The position numbers were made by a program, and so were the translations under genes. Positions 8,590 to 16,637 of a stretch of 38,936 nucleotides of DNA are shown here, in pieces; positions within the stretch are counted from its first letter, which is position 1; every line of letters starts with the position of its first letter. Under the pieces are notes generated by a model. The model saw only the letters and a program-made list of their open reading frames with translations. It was not told where the DNA came from and made no database searches. Source of the stretch: an uncultured Lautropia sp. (GTDB taxonomy: Bacteria > Pseudomonadota > Gammaproteobacteria > Burkholderiales > Burkholderiaceae_E); the NCBI GenBank assembly GCA_938046755.1, contig CALIXC010000075.1, positions 1-38,936 of the forward strand. The letters are read 5' to 3'.

Positions 8590-9837
8590 TCACTTACCGC
8601 GGCAGGCCATTACATCCTGCACCACGTCCATCACCAGGCCGGCAGAGCGCTCGCGCGAGAAGTCTTTCGAAGCTTCCAGCGCCTTGCGACCCAGTTCAGC
8701 CTTCAGTTCCGGATTGTCGGCCAGCCGCTGGATGGCGGCCGCCATGTCCTGCGGGTTCTCGGGGCGCACGTTAATGCCGAAACCGTACTCGTCCACCAAC
8801 CCGGTGGCCTCACCGGCCGGCAGACTCATGATGACGGGCATGCCCATCGCCAGTGCCTCGAAGGTCTTGGACGAGATGGTGGCCTTGAAGAGCGGCCTAT
8901 CCTTCATCATCACGATGGCGGCGTCGAGCAGGCTCCAGACCGCCGGCATCTCGGACTGGTCGAAGGGCGGCAGCAACTTCACGTTGGTCAGCCCCTGCTC
9001 CTTGATGGATTTCTCCACCTCGGCATACTCGGCGCCCGCGCCAGCCAGCATGATCACGATGTCGTCGCGGTCACGCAGGATGGCCCCGGCATCGACGGCG
9101 GTCTGCACGCCCGCGCCCATGCCGATGGTGCCGTAGTAGCCCACCACGAACTTGCCCTGAAGGCCCAGCTTTTCCACCAGGGCCGGATCCTTGGGCCGCG
9201 GGGTGAAGCGGTTGGTGTCGGCGCCGTTACGCACCACCACTACCTTGTCACCCGGAATGCCTCGGTCCACCAGGTCCTGACGAAGCCCCTTGGTCACGGC
9301 GATCACCCGGTCGGATGCCCGGTACATGCTCATCTCGATCCAGTACAACATGCGGATGAGCAGCCCCTCCTTCATGGCGCCCACGGCTACGATGGAAGCC
9401 GGCCACAGATCACGCAGTTCGAAGATCCAGGGCAGGCGGCGCAGCCGCGACACGATCCAGCCTGCCACCGCACAGAAGAACTGCGGCGAGGTGGAGATGA
9501 GGATGTCGGGCCGACGCTGGAACATGGCGGCAATACCGCCCGTCACCATGAAGGAGATGTAGTCCAGGATGCGCTTGAGGAAGCCCTCGTTGGCCGCGAT
9601 GTAGCTCTTGACGCGGATGACCTTCACGCCCCCCATGTCTTCCTTGAAGTACCAGTGGTTCTTGTAGCCGGCCAGCGGCTTGCCCTCGGGGAAGTTGGGG
9701 GCAGTGGTGATGACGGTGACCTGGTGACCATCCTTCACCCAGCGCGAAACGTGCTCCCAGGTACGCATGGCGGGCACGTTGCGCTCTGGCGGAAAGTTGT
9801 CCGTCAGGAAGAGGATGTTCAAACGACGGGTTTCCAT
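8590..9837 (-). CDS. WbuB/WcaI-like GT4 glycosyltransferase
   Basis: A 415-aa GT-B enzyme. The N-terminal region has NILFLTDNFPPERNVPAMR and VITTAPNFPEG, typical of WbuB/WcaI-type transferases. A hydrophobic stretch around residues 93-135 probably contacts the membrane. Residues ISTSPQFF and FELRDLWPAS, and later SSKTFEALAMGMPVI, fit the GT4 donor-binding motif. WbuB-type enzymes add N-acetylated hexosamines in O-antigen or capsule synthesis, which fits its place after wecB. The start is ATG at 9837, 15 bases after the wecB stop codon, so the two are very likely co-transcribed. Sugar specificity cannot be read from the sequence. Confidence 0.85.
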   Translation of the reverse strand: METRRLNILFLTDNFPPERNVPAMRTWEHVSRWVKDGHQVTVITTAPNFPEGKPLAGYKNHWYFKEDMGGVKVIRVKSYIAANEGFLKRILDYISFMVTGGIAAMFQRRPDILISTSPQFFCAVAGWIVSRLRRLPWIFELRDLWPASIVAVGAMKEGLLIRMLYWIEMSMYRASDRVIAVTKGLRQDLVDRGIPGDKVVVVRNGADTNRFTPRPKDPALVEKLGLQGKFVVGYYGTIGMGAGVQTAVDAGAILRDRDDIVIMLAGAGAEYAEVEKSIKEQGLTNVKLLPPFDQSEMPAVWSLLDAAIVMMKDRPLFKATISSKTFEALAMGMPVIMSLPAGEATGLVDEYGFGINVRPENPQDMAAAIQRLADNPELKAELGRKALEASKDFSRERSAGLVMDVVQDVMACRGK

Positions 9838-9852
9838 GATCGGGGGAGAGGT

Positions 9853-10959
9853 TCAGCGCTTGAACGTCATCTGCGGCATCTTCACCAGCGTGGCGGCAAT
9901 CTTCACGCCGGCATCGCCGTTGCCATAGTGCTCTTTCGGGGTGCCGCGCGTGCCCACCCGCGACAGGCAGATGTCCTTGAACTTCTCGGGATCGTCCAGC
10001 GGGGCCAGCACGTTCCAGCCGGAATCCACCAGTTCGGTCCACTCGGTCTCATCGCGGAAGGTGACGCAGGGCACCTTGTGGAAGAAGGCCTCACGCTGCA
10101 CGCCGCCCGAATCGGTGACGATGACGGCTGCGGCACGCTCCAGGCGCACGATGTCGATGTAGCCAATGGGATCGACGATCTTGAAGTTGGGCGACTTGGG
10201 CTTGAAGCCCAGGGTCTCGACACGCGAGCGGGTACGCGGGTGCAGCGGCAGCACCACGGGCAGGTGCTGGGCCAACAGGTCCAGGCCTTCCATCAGGCAC
10301 TGCAGACGCTTGGGATCGTCGGTGTTGTTGGCGCGGTGCACGGTGCACAGCACGAACTTGCCGGGCTCGACGCCGAAGGTTTCCAGCGCGTGCGAGCGGC
10401 GCTCGGCCACCTCGGCCATTTGCAGGGCACAGTCGTACATCACGTCACCCACCTGCTCGACGCGCGGGCCGCTGATGCCTTCGCGCAGCAGGTTGGCGGT
10501 GGACACGTCCGTCACCGAGAAGTGCACGTCGGTGATGTGGTCGGTCAGCACACGGTTGATCTCTTCCGGCATGCGGTTGAAGGAACGCAGGCCAGCCTCG
10601 ACGTGGGCCAACGGCAGGTGAATCTTGGCAGCGGCCAGTGCGCCGGCCAGCGTGCTATTGGTGTCTCCGTACACCACCACAACATCGGGCTTTTCGTCGA
10701 TATAGAGCTTTTCCAGCGCTTCCAGCATGCGGCCGGTCATGGCGCCGTGCCCGCTGGCCGAGATGTGGAGGTTGAACGCCGGCGCCGGCATGCCCAGTTC
10801 CTCGAAGAACACATCAGACATGTTCTGGTCATAGTGCTGACCGGTATGCACGATGGCGTGCTCAACATCCGGATATTTTTCCAGGGCCTGGCTGACGATG
10901 GCGGCCTTGACGAACTGTGGCCGGGCACCGACGACCGAGAAGATGCGCATTTTGGACAT
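9853..10959 (-). CDS. wecB: UDP-N-acetylglucosamine 2-epimerase (non-hydrolysing)
   Basis: A 368-aa protein, the usual length for WecB/MnaA. It interconverts UDP-GlcNAc and UDP-ManNAc in the cytoplasm, feeding capsule, enterobacterial common antigen-like or O-antigen synthesis. Visible family motifs are GARPQFVKAA at the N-terminus, HTGQHYDQNMSD, VYGDTNSTLAGA, HVEAGLRSF, PEEINR, and the C-terminal TDSGGVQREA and FRDETEW motifs that contact the UDP-sugar. The start ATG at 10959 (MSKMRIF) gives the normal N-terminus. It is the first gene of the operon and has a good promoter just upstream. No WecC-type dehydrogenase is in the window, so the fate of UDP-ManNAc is not visible here. Confidence 0.92.
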   Translation of the reverse strand: MSKMRIFSVVGARPQFVKAAIVSQALEKYPDVEHAIVHTGQHYDQNMSDVFFEELGMPAPAFNLHISASGHGAMTGRMLEALEKLYIDEKPDVVVVYGDTNSTLAGALAAAKIHLPLAHVEAGLRSFNRMPEEINRVLTDHITDVHFSVTDVSTANLLREGISGPRVEQVGDVMYDCALQMAEVAERRSHALETFGVEPGKFVLCTVHRANNTDDPKRLQCLMEGLDLLAQHLPVVLPLHPRTRSRVETLGFKPKSPNFKIVDPIGYIDIVRLERAAAVIVTDSGGVQREAFFHKVPCVTFRDETEWTELVDSGWNVLAPLDDPEKFKDICLSRVGTRGTPKEHYGNGDAGVKIAATLVKMPQMTFKR

Positions 10960-11351
10960 TTGTAACGAATCTCGCAAACAGACAGGAAGCGCTATGAATA
11001 TAGCCGCCCTGCTTTACGAGTCAACACGAAAGCCTCCCAGTTTGCCAACTATGCCCAACTTTCACGCGCAAAAACATATGCTTGGCCGATGTTGTCACAA
11101 AACAACAAATATGCAGGCGCTCTTAAGTATCGGTAATTATTTATCTAGTAAGAGCCAGAGCCTGATGGGCCCCGGCCCGATCAGCCCCATGGGTACCCAC
11201 GAGGCAAGGAGGGGCGGGACGATCCGTCAGGGCCAGTTCACGGCCTACGGATCTTCCTACCATCCAGCGCCCGAGGCGCACCTGTTTCCAGGCACGTCTC
11301 GGGCTGGCTACCGCTACCGCCCATGGGGGGCGACGCGGTGGCCGGAACCTG
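10960..11351 (-). other. Intergenic region upstream of wecB
   Basis: This gap of 392 bases has an AT-rich half (about 10990-11150) holding the wecB promoter and a small inverted repeat, GTTGT/ACAAC (near 11093-11108). The half nearest the 919-aa gene is GC-rich. I see no gene and no clear intrinsic terminator for the 919-aa gene. An ops-like word at 11313-11321 is treated as chance. Confidence 0.55.
10997..11024 (-). promoter_or_regulatory. Sigma-70 promoter of wecB operon
   Basis: On the - strand, TTGACT (11019-11024), a 16-base spacer and TATATT (10997-11002) each match consensus at five of six positions. Transcription would begin near 10990, giving a leader of about 30 bases before wecB. 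Confidence 0.65.
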
Positions 11352-14111
11352 TCACTGGGCCTGCCAGCTGTACAGGTGGTTGTTGGAACCGAAGTAGATC
11401 CGGCCGTTGGCGGCGGCACCACCCACGGTGATGCGCACCGGCGAGGAGACCACGCGGCTGACGGTATGGGCCTTGGTGTCGACCTTGCCGATGCCGTTGT
11501 AGAGCAGCACGTAGATGCTGCCGTCGGCCCCTTTCACGAAAGCGCGGGTGCCCTGGGCAAACACTGACGGCCCCAGCTCGCGCGAGAAGCGGTTGACCGA
11601 GACCACCTGGTGGGTGTTCGGATTGAAGACGAACAAGTCCACGCTGTCGGCCAGGCCATAGACCAGACCATCCGAACCCACCATCAGGTCGGTGATGGTC
11701 TTGGCGCCCGGCACCGCCACACCGTTCCAACGCACTTTGTGGCTATTGGCATCCATCAGGAATAGCTCACCCGAGTTGGTGGCCTTGGTGACACCGCCCG
11801 TGCCCGGCGCCACGGTCGTACCGCCCAGCAACATGCCGTTGGACAGCTCGATCATCGCCTGCACCGAGTGATTGGGCACCCCCAGTTGCTGGTGGTCGAC
11901 CGTGGTCTTCTGGCCGCTGGAGCGGTTCCAGAACACCATGCCGCCACCGGTCATGCCATATTCCGGCGTGCCGGCCAGCACGATCTGCGAACCACCACTC
12001 ATGATCACCATGGCATGCGGCCGGTTGATGGTCGGATAGGAGTTCAGCATTTCGTCGAACTCGTTCTTGCCGTTCTCGGTCTCCTGGAACAGCTTGCCGT
12101 CCGGATAGGCGGCCACGTACAGGCGCGAGCCCAGCGCAGCCATCACGTTCGGCTGGCGCGGCAGCTGCTTGCTGTCGAACTTGTTGTCACCCGCGCTGTA
12201 GTAGAACGTGTGCATCGGGAAGCGCGTGCCACCGCACACCTTATTGTCGCCGGTGGCGCAGACGAAGGTCAGCGCGGCGCCCTGGGTGTTGTAGGTGAAC
12301 TTCACCGTCTTCTGTTGGCCCGACGCATCGCGCGTGACCAAGGTACGGTCGTGCATGTCCACCGACACCAGACGGCGGCCCGACGGGAAGTCGCGGTCCA
12401 CCATGTTCTGCGCACCGGTCTTCAGGTTGCTTGCGGCGACCTGATCACGCGCGCTCAGGCCACTGGCCTTGCCATTGGCCAGCATGAACTGCCGCTGGCC
12501 GTTGCGGGCATAGACGACGTTGCTTTCGGACTGGCCCACCACGGCTGCACCCGAAACGCGTTGCGTGGACGGCAGCAGCGCCTGGGTGGTGTTGCTGCGA
12601 GTGTTGTAGGCGTAGATCTGCGAAGCCGCCAGGCCAGAGCCCACGTAGACCCAGCCATGGGCATCCGCGGCGATGGAACGCGGATACTGTGCCCACGATT
12701 CCTTGGCCAGCTGACCGTGATTCTGCAACGATGAATTCTGGGGATTGAAGCTCACCAGCTGGTTGTTCGGGTAGGTGCCCGCCCAGATCCGGCCGTCCTT
12801 GTCCTCGGTCAGGCTCATGGCGGTCTTGCCGTCGGCCTTGCCGTGGAAAGTGAAGCGCTTGCTGGCCACGTCGAACTCGACGAACTGGCTGTTGAACAGA
12901 GTGTACAGGCGGTTCTTCGACGACAGGTAGATGGCCGAGGGCTCGTCACCTTCCGGCTTGAACGGCACGTCGAACTGCTGCGAGGCGCCCGTCTCGGCAT
13001 TCACCATCAGAATGGCATAGCCGCCGCGCCAGTCCTGCAGCCAGGTCAGGATCACGTCCTGGCCATTCTGATCCACGGTGGACACCACGCCCCGGGTCTG
13101 CGCCACCGGGGTCGGAATGCCATGGTCGACGAAACCGACAGCCTGGGCCTGGCTTTGACCGGCCTGGGCTTCGGCGTCATCCTGCGTGGTACCGGCGGTC
13201 TGACCCTGCGTCTGGGTCTGGTTCTGCTCTTCCTGCTGGCCCTGACCTTCGGTCTTGCTGTTGCTGGGCGACGTGGCGTCCTGGTCCTGGGTCTGGTCGC
13301 TGGTGGCGCCCGAGGTCTGGCCCTGGACATTGGATTGTCCGCCGGACTGCGTGGCGCTGCCGGTGGTCGAGGCCTGACTGCTGCCGTCTGCGGCCGCCTG
13401 GGCAGTGGTATCGCTGCCCGACGTCGTGCCACTGTTGGACGCGGTGCTGCTGGTGGCAGAGCCTGTCGCACCCGCCGAGGTCGCGGCACTGCCCGTGGTG
13501 GTGGCACTGCCATCACTGGAGCCTGTAGCCTGGCCACCGCTGGCGCCCTGGGTCGATGAAGAGCCCTGGGTCGACGAAGAAGTCTGTTCCGAGCCCGAGC
13601 CGGCCTGAGCCGACGTATCGCTACCGGAAGCAGTCTGATTCGCAGCGGAGCCCGCCGTGCCGGCCGCTGTCGAGTTTCCGCTGGCCGCATTCGATGTCGC
13701 GCTGCCAGCCTGGCCCGTCGAGGTCGCCTGGCCCGCTGCCGACGAACTCGCGGCGGCAGCCCCCGAATCCGTGTTTTGACCATCCGTCGACGAGGCCGGT
13801 CGGGTCGAGGGGGAGTCCTGGGTGCCGCTATCCTGCTCGCCGGCCTGTGTCTGCGCGGCGCCAGACGAGCTGGTGTCGGCCTGCGCCTGGGTGGTGTTGC
13901 CCCGACTGCTGCCCGAGGCCTGCGTGGCCCCGGTCTGTTCGTCCGCCTTAGCCTGCAGGGCGGCGGTTTCCTGCGACGCAGGTACGTTGGTGGCGTAGGC
14001 ACTGCCCACGGCGCACGGCAGCATCAGGGCCGCAATGACTGCAGCCAGCGGTCGCCGGCCATGACTGGAGGATACCGCGCGCAGGTGGCGGTCATCTCGG
14101 TTCAGAAACAT
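11352..14111 (-). CDS. Large exported protein: mucin-like segment plus beta-propeller-like domain
   Basis: A 919-aa protein. Residues 1-40 form a long signal peptide: charged N-region, hydrophobic core near 21-33, and likely cleavage after AYA at 40. Residues 43-324 (bases 13140-13985) are almost entirely Ser, Thr, Gly, Ala and Gln with scattered Asp/Glu and no Cys, like a mucin stalk or O-glycosylated linker. Residues 325-919 show repeated short blocks such as GRIWAGTYP, GWVYVGSG, SRLYVAAYPDGKLF, GLVYGLAD, GSIYVLLYNGIG and GRIYFGSNNHLYSW, the pattern of propeller blades. Two cysteines in a CATGDNKVC stretch could form a disulfide. I recognise no named family. A secreted or surface-exposed sensor or adhesin is possible. 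It stands alone between wecB and slmA. Confidence 0.75.
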   Translation of the reverse strand: MFLNRDDRHLRAVSSSHGRRPLAAVIAALMLPCAVGSAYATNVPASQETAALQAKADEQTGATQASGSSRGNTTQAQADTSSSGAAQTQAGEQDSGTQDSPSTRPASSTDGQNTDSGAAAASSSAAGQATSTGQAGSATSNAASGNSTAAGTAGSAANQTASGSDTSAQAGSGSEQTSSSTQGSSSTQGASGGQATGSSDGSATTTGSAATSAGATGSATSSTASNSGTTSGSDTTAQAAADGSSQASTTGSATQSGGQSNVQGQTSGATSDQTQDQDATSPSNSKTEGQGQQEEQNQTQTQGQTAGTTQDDAEAQAGQSQAQAVGFVDHGIPTPVAQTRGVVSTVDQNGQDVILTWLQDWRGGYAILMVNAETGASQQFDVPFKPEGDEPSAIYLSSKNRLYTLFNSQFVEFDVASKRFTFHGKADGKTAMSLTEDKDGRIWAGTYPNNQLVSFNPQNSSLQNHGQLAKESWAQYPRSIAADAHGWVYVGSGLAASQIYAYNTRSNTTQALLPSTQRVSGAAVVGQSESNVVYARNGQRQFMLANGKASGLSARDQVAASNLKTGAQNMVDRDFPSGRRLVSVDMHDRTLVTRDASGQQKTVKFTYNTQGAALTFVCATGDNKVCGGTRFPMHTFYYSAGDNKFDSKQLPRQPNVMAALGSRLYVAAYPDGKLFQETENGKNEFDEMLNSYPTINRPHAMVIMSGGSQIVLAGTPEYGMTGGGMVFWNRSSGQKTTVDHQQLGVPNHSVQAMIELSNGMLLGGTTVAPGTGGVTKATNSGELFLMDANSHKVRWNGVAVPGAKTITDLMVGSDGLVYGLADSVDLFVFNPNTHQVVSVNRFSRELGPSVFAQGTRAFVKGADGSIYVLLYNGIGKVDTKAHTVSRVVSSPVRITVGGAAANGRIYFGSNNHLYSWQAQ

Positions 14112-14455
14112 GAAAACGTCCCATCAATGATTCAACAAAAGGGACGGCCAGTCTAGCCCGACATGTCGACATAAAAGACAAATACCCTGCCACCATACTA
14201 ACAATAGCTAACGGTGGTTTACAGTCTTCATACATGCCACATCGAACTTATGCACTCATAACGACAGCACACGACAATCCGGCGGGATGTGTCACAGCGT
14301 GCCGAAAATATTGCCGGATTTCCTGTAGATTCAGTCAACAAGCCGTTCTCCAGCCACCCGCCCATCAGGCGGGAAATGTAGAAAACCTGTACCGGACCTT
14401 TCCGTTCATGAGGAAACCAAGCACCTGTACAGAGGGAAAGACAGACCTCTTTCCG
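14112..14455 (-). other. Intergenic region upstream of the 919-aa gene
   Basis: This gap of 344 bases contains the putative promoter and palindrome of the 919-aa gene and, just after the slmA stop codon, a 7-bp hairpin GGAAAGA/TCTTTCC (14435-14454). That hairpin has no T-run, so it is at best a weak terminator. The middle is moderately AT-rich. No gene is apparent. Confidence 0.5.
14150..14172 (-). promoter_or_regulatory. Putative -10 box and TGTCGACA palindrome before the 919-aa gene
   Basis: The palindrome ATGTCGACAT (14163-14172) has its GTCGAC core nine bases upstream of TAGACT (14150-14155, - strand), a plausible -10 box 38 bases before the ATG. In the lipoprotein 3 promoter the GTCGAC core is also exactly nine bases from the -10 box. 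The -35 region is poor, as expected for a regulated promoter. Confidence 0.35.
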
Positions 14456-15259
14456 TCAGCTCACAAAATACCCAATCTGTACACTGATATTTTCAGTGGG
14501 CATGCGCTTGAAACCGCCCTTGGCATAACGCGCCCAGCGACCCAGCACATAGGACAGCACCAGGTCTGCCCGGGCGCCGGCATCGGTGTCGGTCGGCAGC
14601 TGCGCCTGCACCATGGCGGTACGGAAGCACTGCTTCAGCGACAGCTCCAGCCGGTCGGTGAGCTGGTTGATGCGCACCTGCAGGCGGTCGTCCTCATTGA
14701 TCAGCGCGTCGCCCACCAGCACACGGGTCATGCCGGGGTTGCGCTCGGAGAAGGTCAGCAGCAGGTTGGTGATCTGCTGCACTTGGGCCAGCCCATGCTC
14801 TTCCTCACGGGTGATCTGATTGATCAACCCGAACAGCGTCGATTCGATGAACTCGATCAGCCCCTCGAACATCTGCGCCTTGCTGGCGAAGTGCCGGTAA
14901 AGCGCCGCTTCCGAGACCGAGAGCTTCGCGGCCAGCGCCGCCGTGGTGACGCGCTCGCCCTTGGGCTGCTCCAGCATCTCGGCCAGTGCCTGCAGGATCT
15001 GCAGACGACGCTCGCCGGGCTTGGGACGCTTTCGCACGCGGCGGCGCACATCGATCCCCTCATCCGACAAATCTGTCGACGCCTGCGCCGGCGAAGCGCC
15101 CTGCGGCGCGGCAGCAGTCGCGTCCGGGCCCGTCGTCACGCCCGCACCCTGCCCTTCCGGAGCGGCAGCAGCTATGTCCGGCGTCGAGGCAAGCGCGGCA
15201 GCCCCGCCCACGGCGGCACCGGAGGATTCAGGGAAGTGGGAGTCGACGGGATCGGTCAT
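14456..15259 (-). CDS. slmA: SlmA-like nucleoid occlusion factor (TetR family)
   Basis: A 267-aa TetR-fold protein. From about residue 75 it follows Escherichia coli SlmA closely: ILQALAEMLE, a helix-turn-helix ending LSVSEAALYRHFASKAQMFEGLIEFIE, and the SERNPG-TRVL-GDALI...DRLQ-RINQL stretch of the ligand/dimer domain. SlmA binds DNA sites and blocks FtsZ ring assembly over the nucleoid. The start ATG at 15259 is the first good one. It leaves an Ala/Gly/Pro-rich N-terminal extension of about 70 residues not present in the ~198-aa E. coli protein, ending in a basic RRRVRKRPKPGERR patch next to the DNA-binding domain. argB lies upstream in the same direction, as in other betaproteobacteria, 270 bases away. 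Confidence 0.87.
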   Translation of the reverse strand: MTDPVDSHFPESSGAAVGGAAALASTPDIAAAAPEGQGAGVTTGPDATAAAPQGASPAQASTDLSDEGIDVRRRVRKRPKPGERRLQILQALAEMLEQPKGERVTTAALAAKLSVSEAALYRHFASKAQMFEGLIEFIESTLFGLINQITREEEHGLAQVQQITNLLLTFSERNPGMTRVLVGDALINEDDRLQVRINQLTDRLELSLKQCFRTAMVQAQLPTDTDAGARADLVLSYVLGRWARYAKGGFKRMPTENISVQIGYFVS

Positions 15260-15529
15260 GCGCGGACGGACGGTGCAGAGGGCCACGGCCCTGGGGCATT
15301 CGAAAGGTACGCCGGTCAGAACGACGGCGGACGCGGGTATGGGGGTCGGCAGGCTGAGGGTGCCCGCGGGCGTCTTCCATTGTAGCCGTGCCTGCCCGCA
15401 GCCGGCAGCCGGATCGACCGTGAAAGGCTGCAACGCCAGCTTTCACGTCCGGCAGGCAGCCCGACATCCGCACAGGTGCGGCCTGAAAGCAACACCGACA
15501 GCCTGCCGACCCGATCGAGCGCGGCTGAC

Positions 15530-16417
15530 TCAGTTGCTGCTGATCATCGTGCCCACGCCCTGGTCGGTAAGCAGCTCCAGCAGCAGGCAGTGGTCCACCC
15601 GACCATCGATGATGTGGACGGCCTTCACGCCCGCCCTGGCGGCATCCAGCGCCGACGAGATCTTGGGCAGCATGCCGCCCGAGATCGTGCCGTCTGCAAA
15701 GAGCGCGTCCACCTGGGCAGCTGTCAGCCCGGTCAGCAACTGACCGGACTTGTCCAGCACACCGGCGGTGTTGGTCAGCAGCACCAGCTTCTCGGCCTGA
15801 AGCACTTCGGCGATCTTTCCAGCCACCACGTCGGCGTTGATGTTGTAGGTCTCGCCCGTCTCACCCGAACCGATGGGCGCCACCACGGGAATGAAGCTGT
15901 GGCTGGTGAGTGTGCGGATGATGGCGGGGTCGCACTGCTCGATGTCGCCCACCAGGCCGATGTCGACCATCTGGCCAGGTGTTTCCTGACTGGGCAGCAG
16001 CAGCTTCTTCGCACGGATCAGGTTGCCGTCCTGCCCGGTCAGGCCCACGGCCTGGCCGCCGGCCGTATTGATCAGCTCGACGATCTCCTTGTTCACCTGG
16101 CCGGCCAGCACCATCTCCACGATGGACATGGTTTCCTCGTCGGTGACGCGCATGCCCTGGACGAAGTGCCCTTCCTTGCCCATGCGGGTCAGCGCCTGCT
16201 CGATCTGCGGACCGCCGCCATGCACCACCACCGGGTTGATGCCCACCAGCTTCAGCATCACCACGTCGTGCGCGAAGCTGCGCTTGAGGCGCTCGTCGGT
16301 CATGGCGTTGCCGCCGTACTTGATCACCACGGTCTTGCCGTGGAAGCGACGAAGGTAGGGCAGCGCTTCGGACAGAATCTGCGCCTTGACGCCGGGAGAA
16401 AGGCTGTCGTCGGTCAT
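15530..16417 (-). CDS. argB: Acetylglutamate kinase
   Basis: A 295-aa protein that phosphorylates N-acetyl-L-glutamate with ATP, the second step of arginine synthesis, in the cytoplasm. It has the amino-acid-kinase motifs VVIKYGGNAM, VVHGGGPQI, the NAG-binding RVTDEETM, GLTGQDGNLI, and the NINADVVAGKIAE and LLTNTAGVLD nucleotide-site motifs. The N-terminal helix before VIKYGG (ILSEALPYLRRFHGK) and the C-terminal DGRVDHCLLLELLTDQGVGTMI stretch are features known from hexameric, arginine-inhibited enzymes. Feedback inhibition by arginine is therefore likely. The start is ATG at 16417 (MTDDSL), with GGAG upstream. It is followed by slmA. Confidence 0.95.
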   Translation of the reverse strand: MTDDSLSPGVKAQILSEALPYLRRFHGKTVVIKYGGNAMTDERLKRSFAHDVVMLKLVGINPVVVHGGGPQIEQALTRMGKEGHFVQGMRVTDEETMSIVEMVLAGQVNKEIVELINTAGGQAVGLTGQDGNLIRAKKLLLPSQETPGQMVDIGLVGDIEQCDPAIIRTLTSHSFIPVVAPIGSGETGETYNINADVVAGKIAEVLQAEKLVLLTNTAGVLDKSGQLLTGLTAAQVDALFADGTISGGMLPKISSALDAARAGVKAVHIIDGRVDHCLLLELLTDQGVGTMISSN

Positions 16418-16637
16418 GACCGGGAGCTCCTGTGAAGGGACGCCTGCCACCCTGCGGCCGGATTGCCGCCGTGGCACGTCCACCCGGGATGATAGCGGCC
16501 ATCACCGCCGCCGGCACCCCGGACATGCCCAGGCCGCCACCTCGCCGCGTCCGGCCAGCGATGCCTGCGCCACCTGCGTCAGACCGCCAGACCACAAAAG
16601 GACAATATCGATCAGGCGGCTCGGAAACGCGCCCCTC

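Noticed and set aside
11313..11321. GGCGGTAGC on the - strand, resembling the ops element bound by RfaH in polysaccharide operon leaders
   Set aside because: The wecB operon has a good promoter (10997-11024) downstream of this word, so it would not lie in that leader. The match to the full ops consensus breaks after ten bases, and a hit of this length is not unlikely by chance in 39 kb of GC-rich DNA.
12843..13559. Long open frame on the + strand opposite the 919-aa gene
   Set aside because: It is a shadow of the repetitive Ser/Thr/Gly/Gln codons on the other strand; its Leu/Gly/Arg-rich product has no start signal and no recognisable family.
13140..13985. Repetitive tract that could be read as a tandem repeat array or phase-variable repeat
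   Set aside because: The repetition is in amino-acid composition only; I see no exact nucleotide unit repeated in register that would support slippage.
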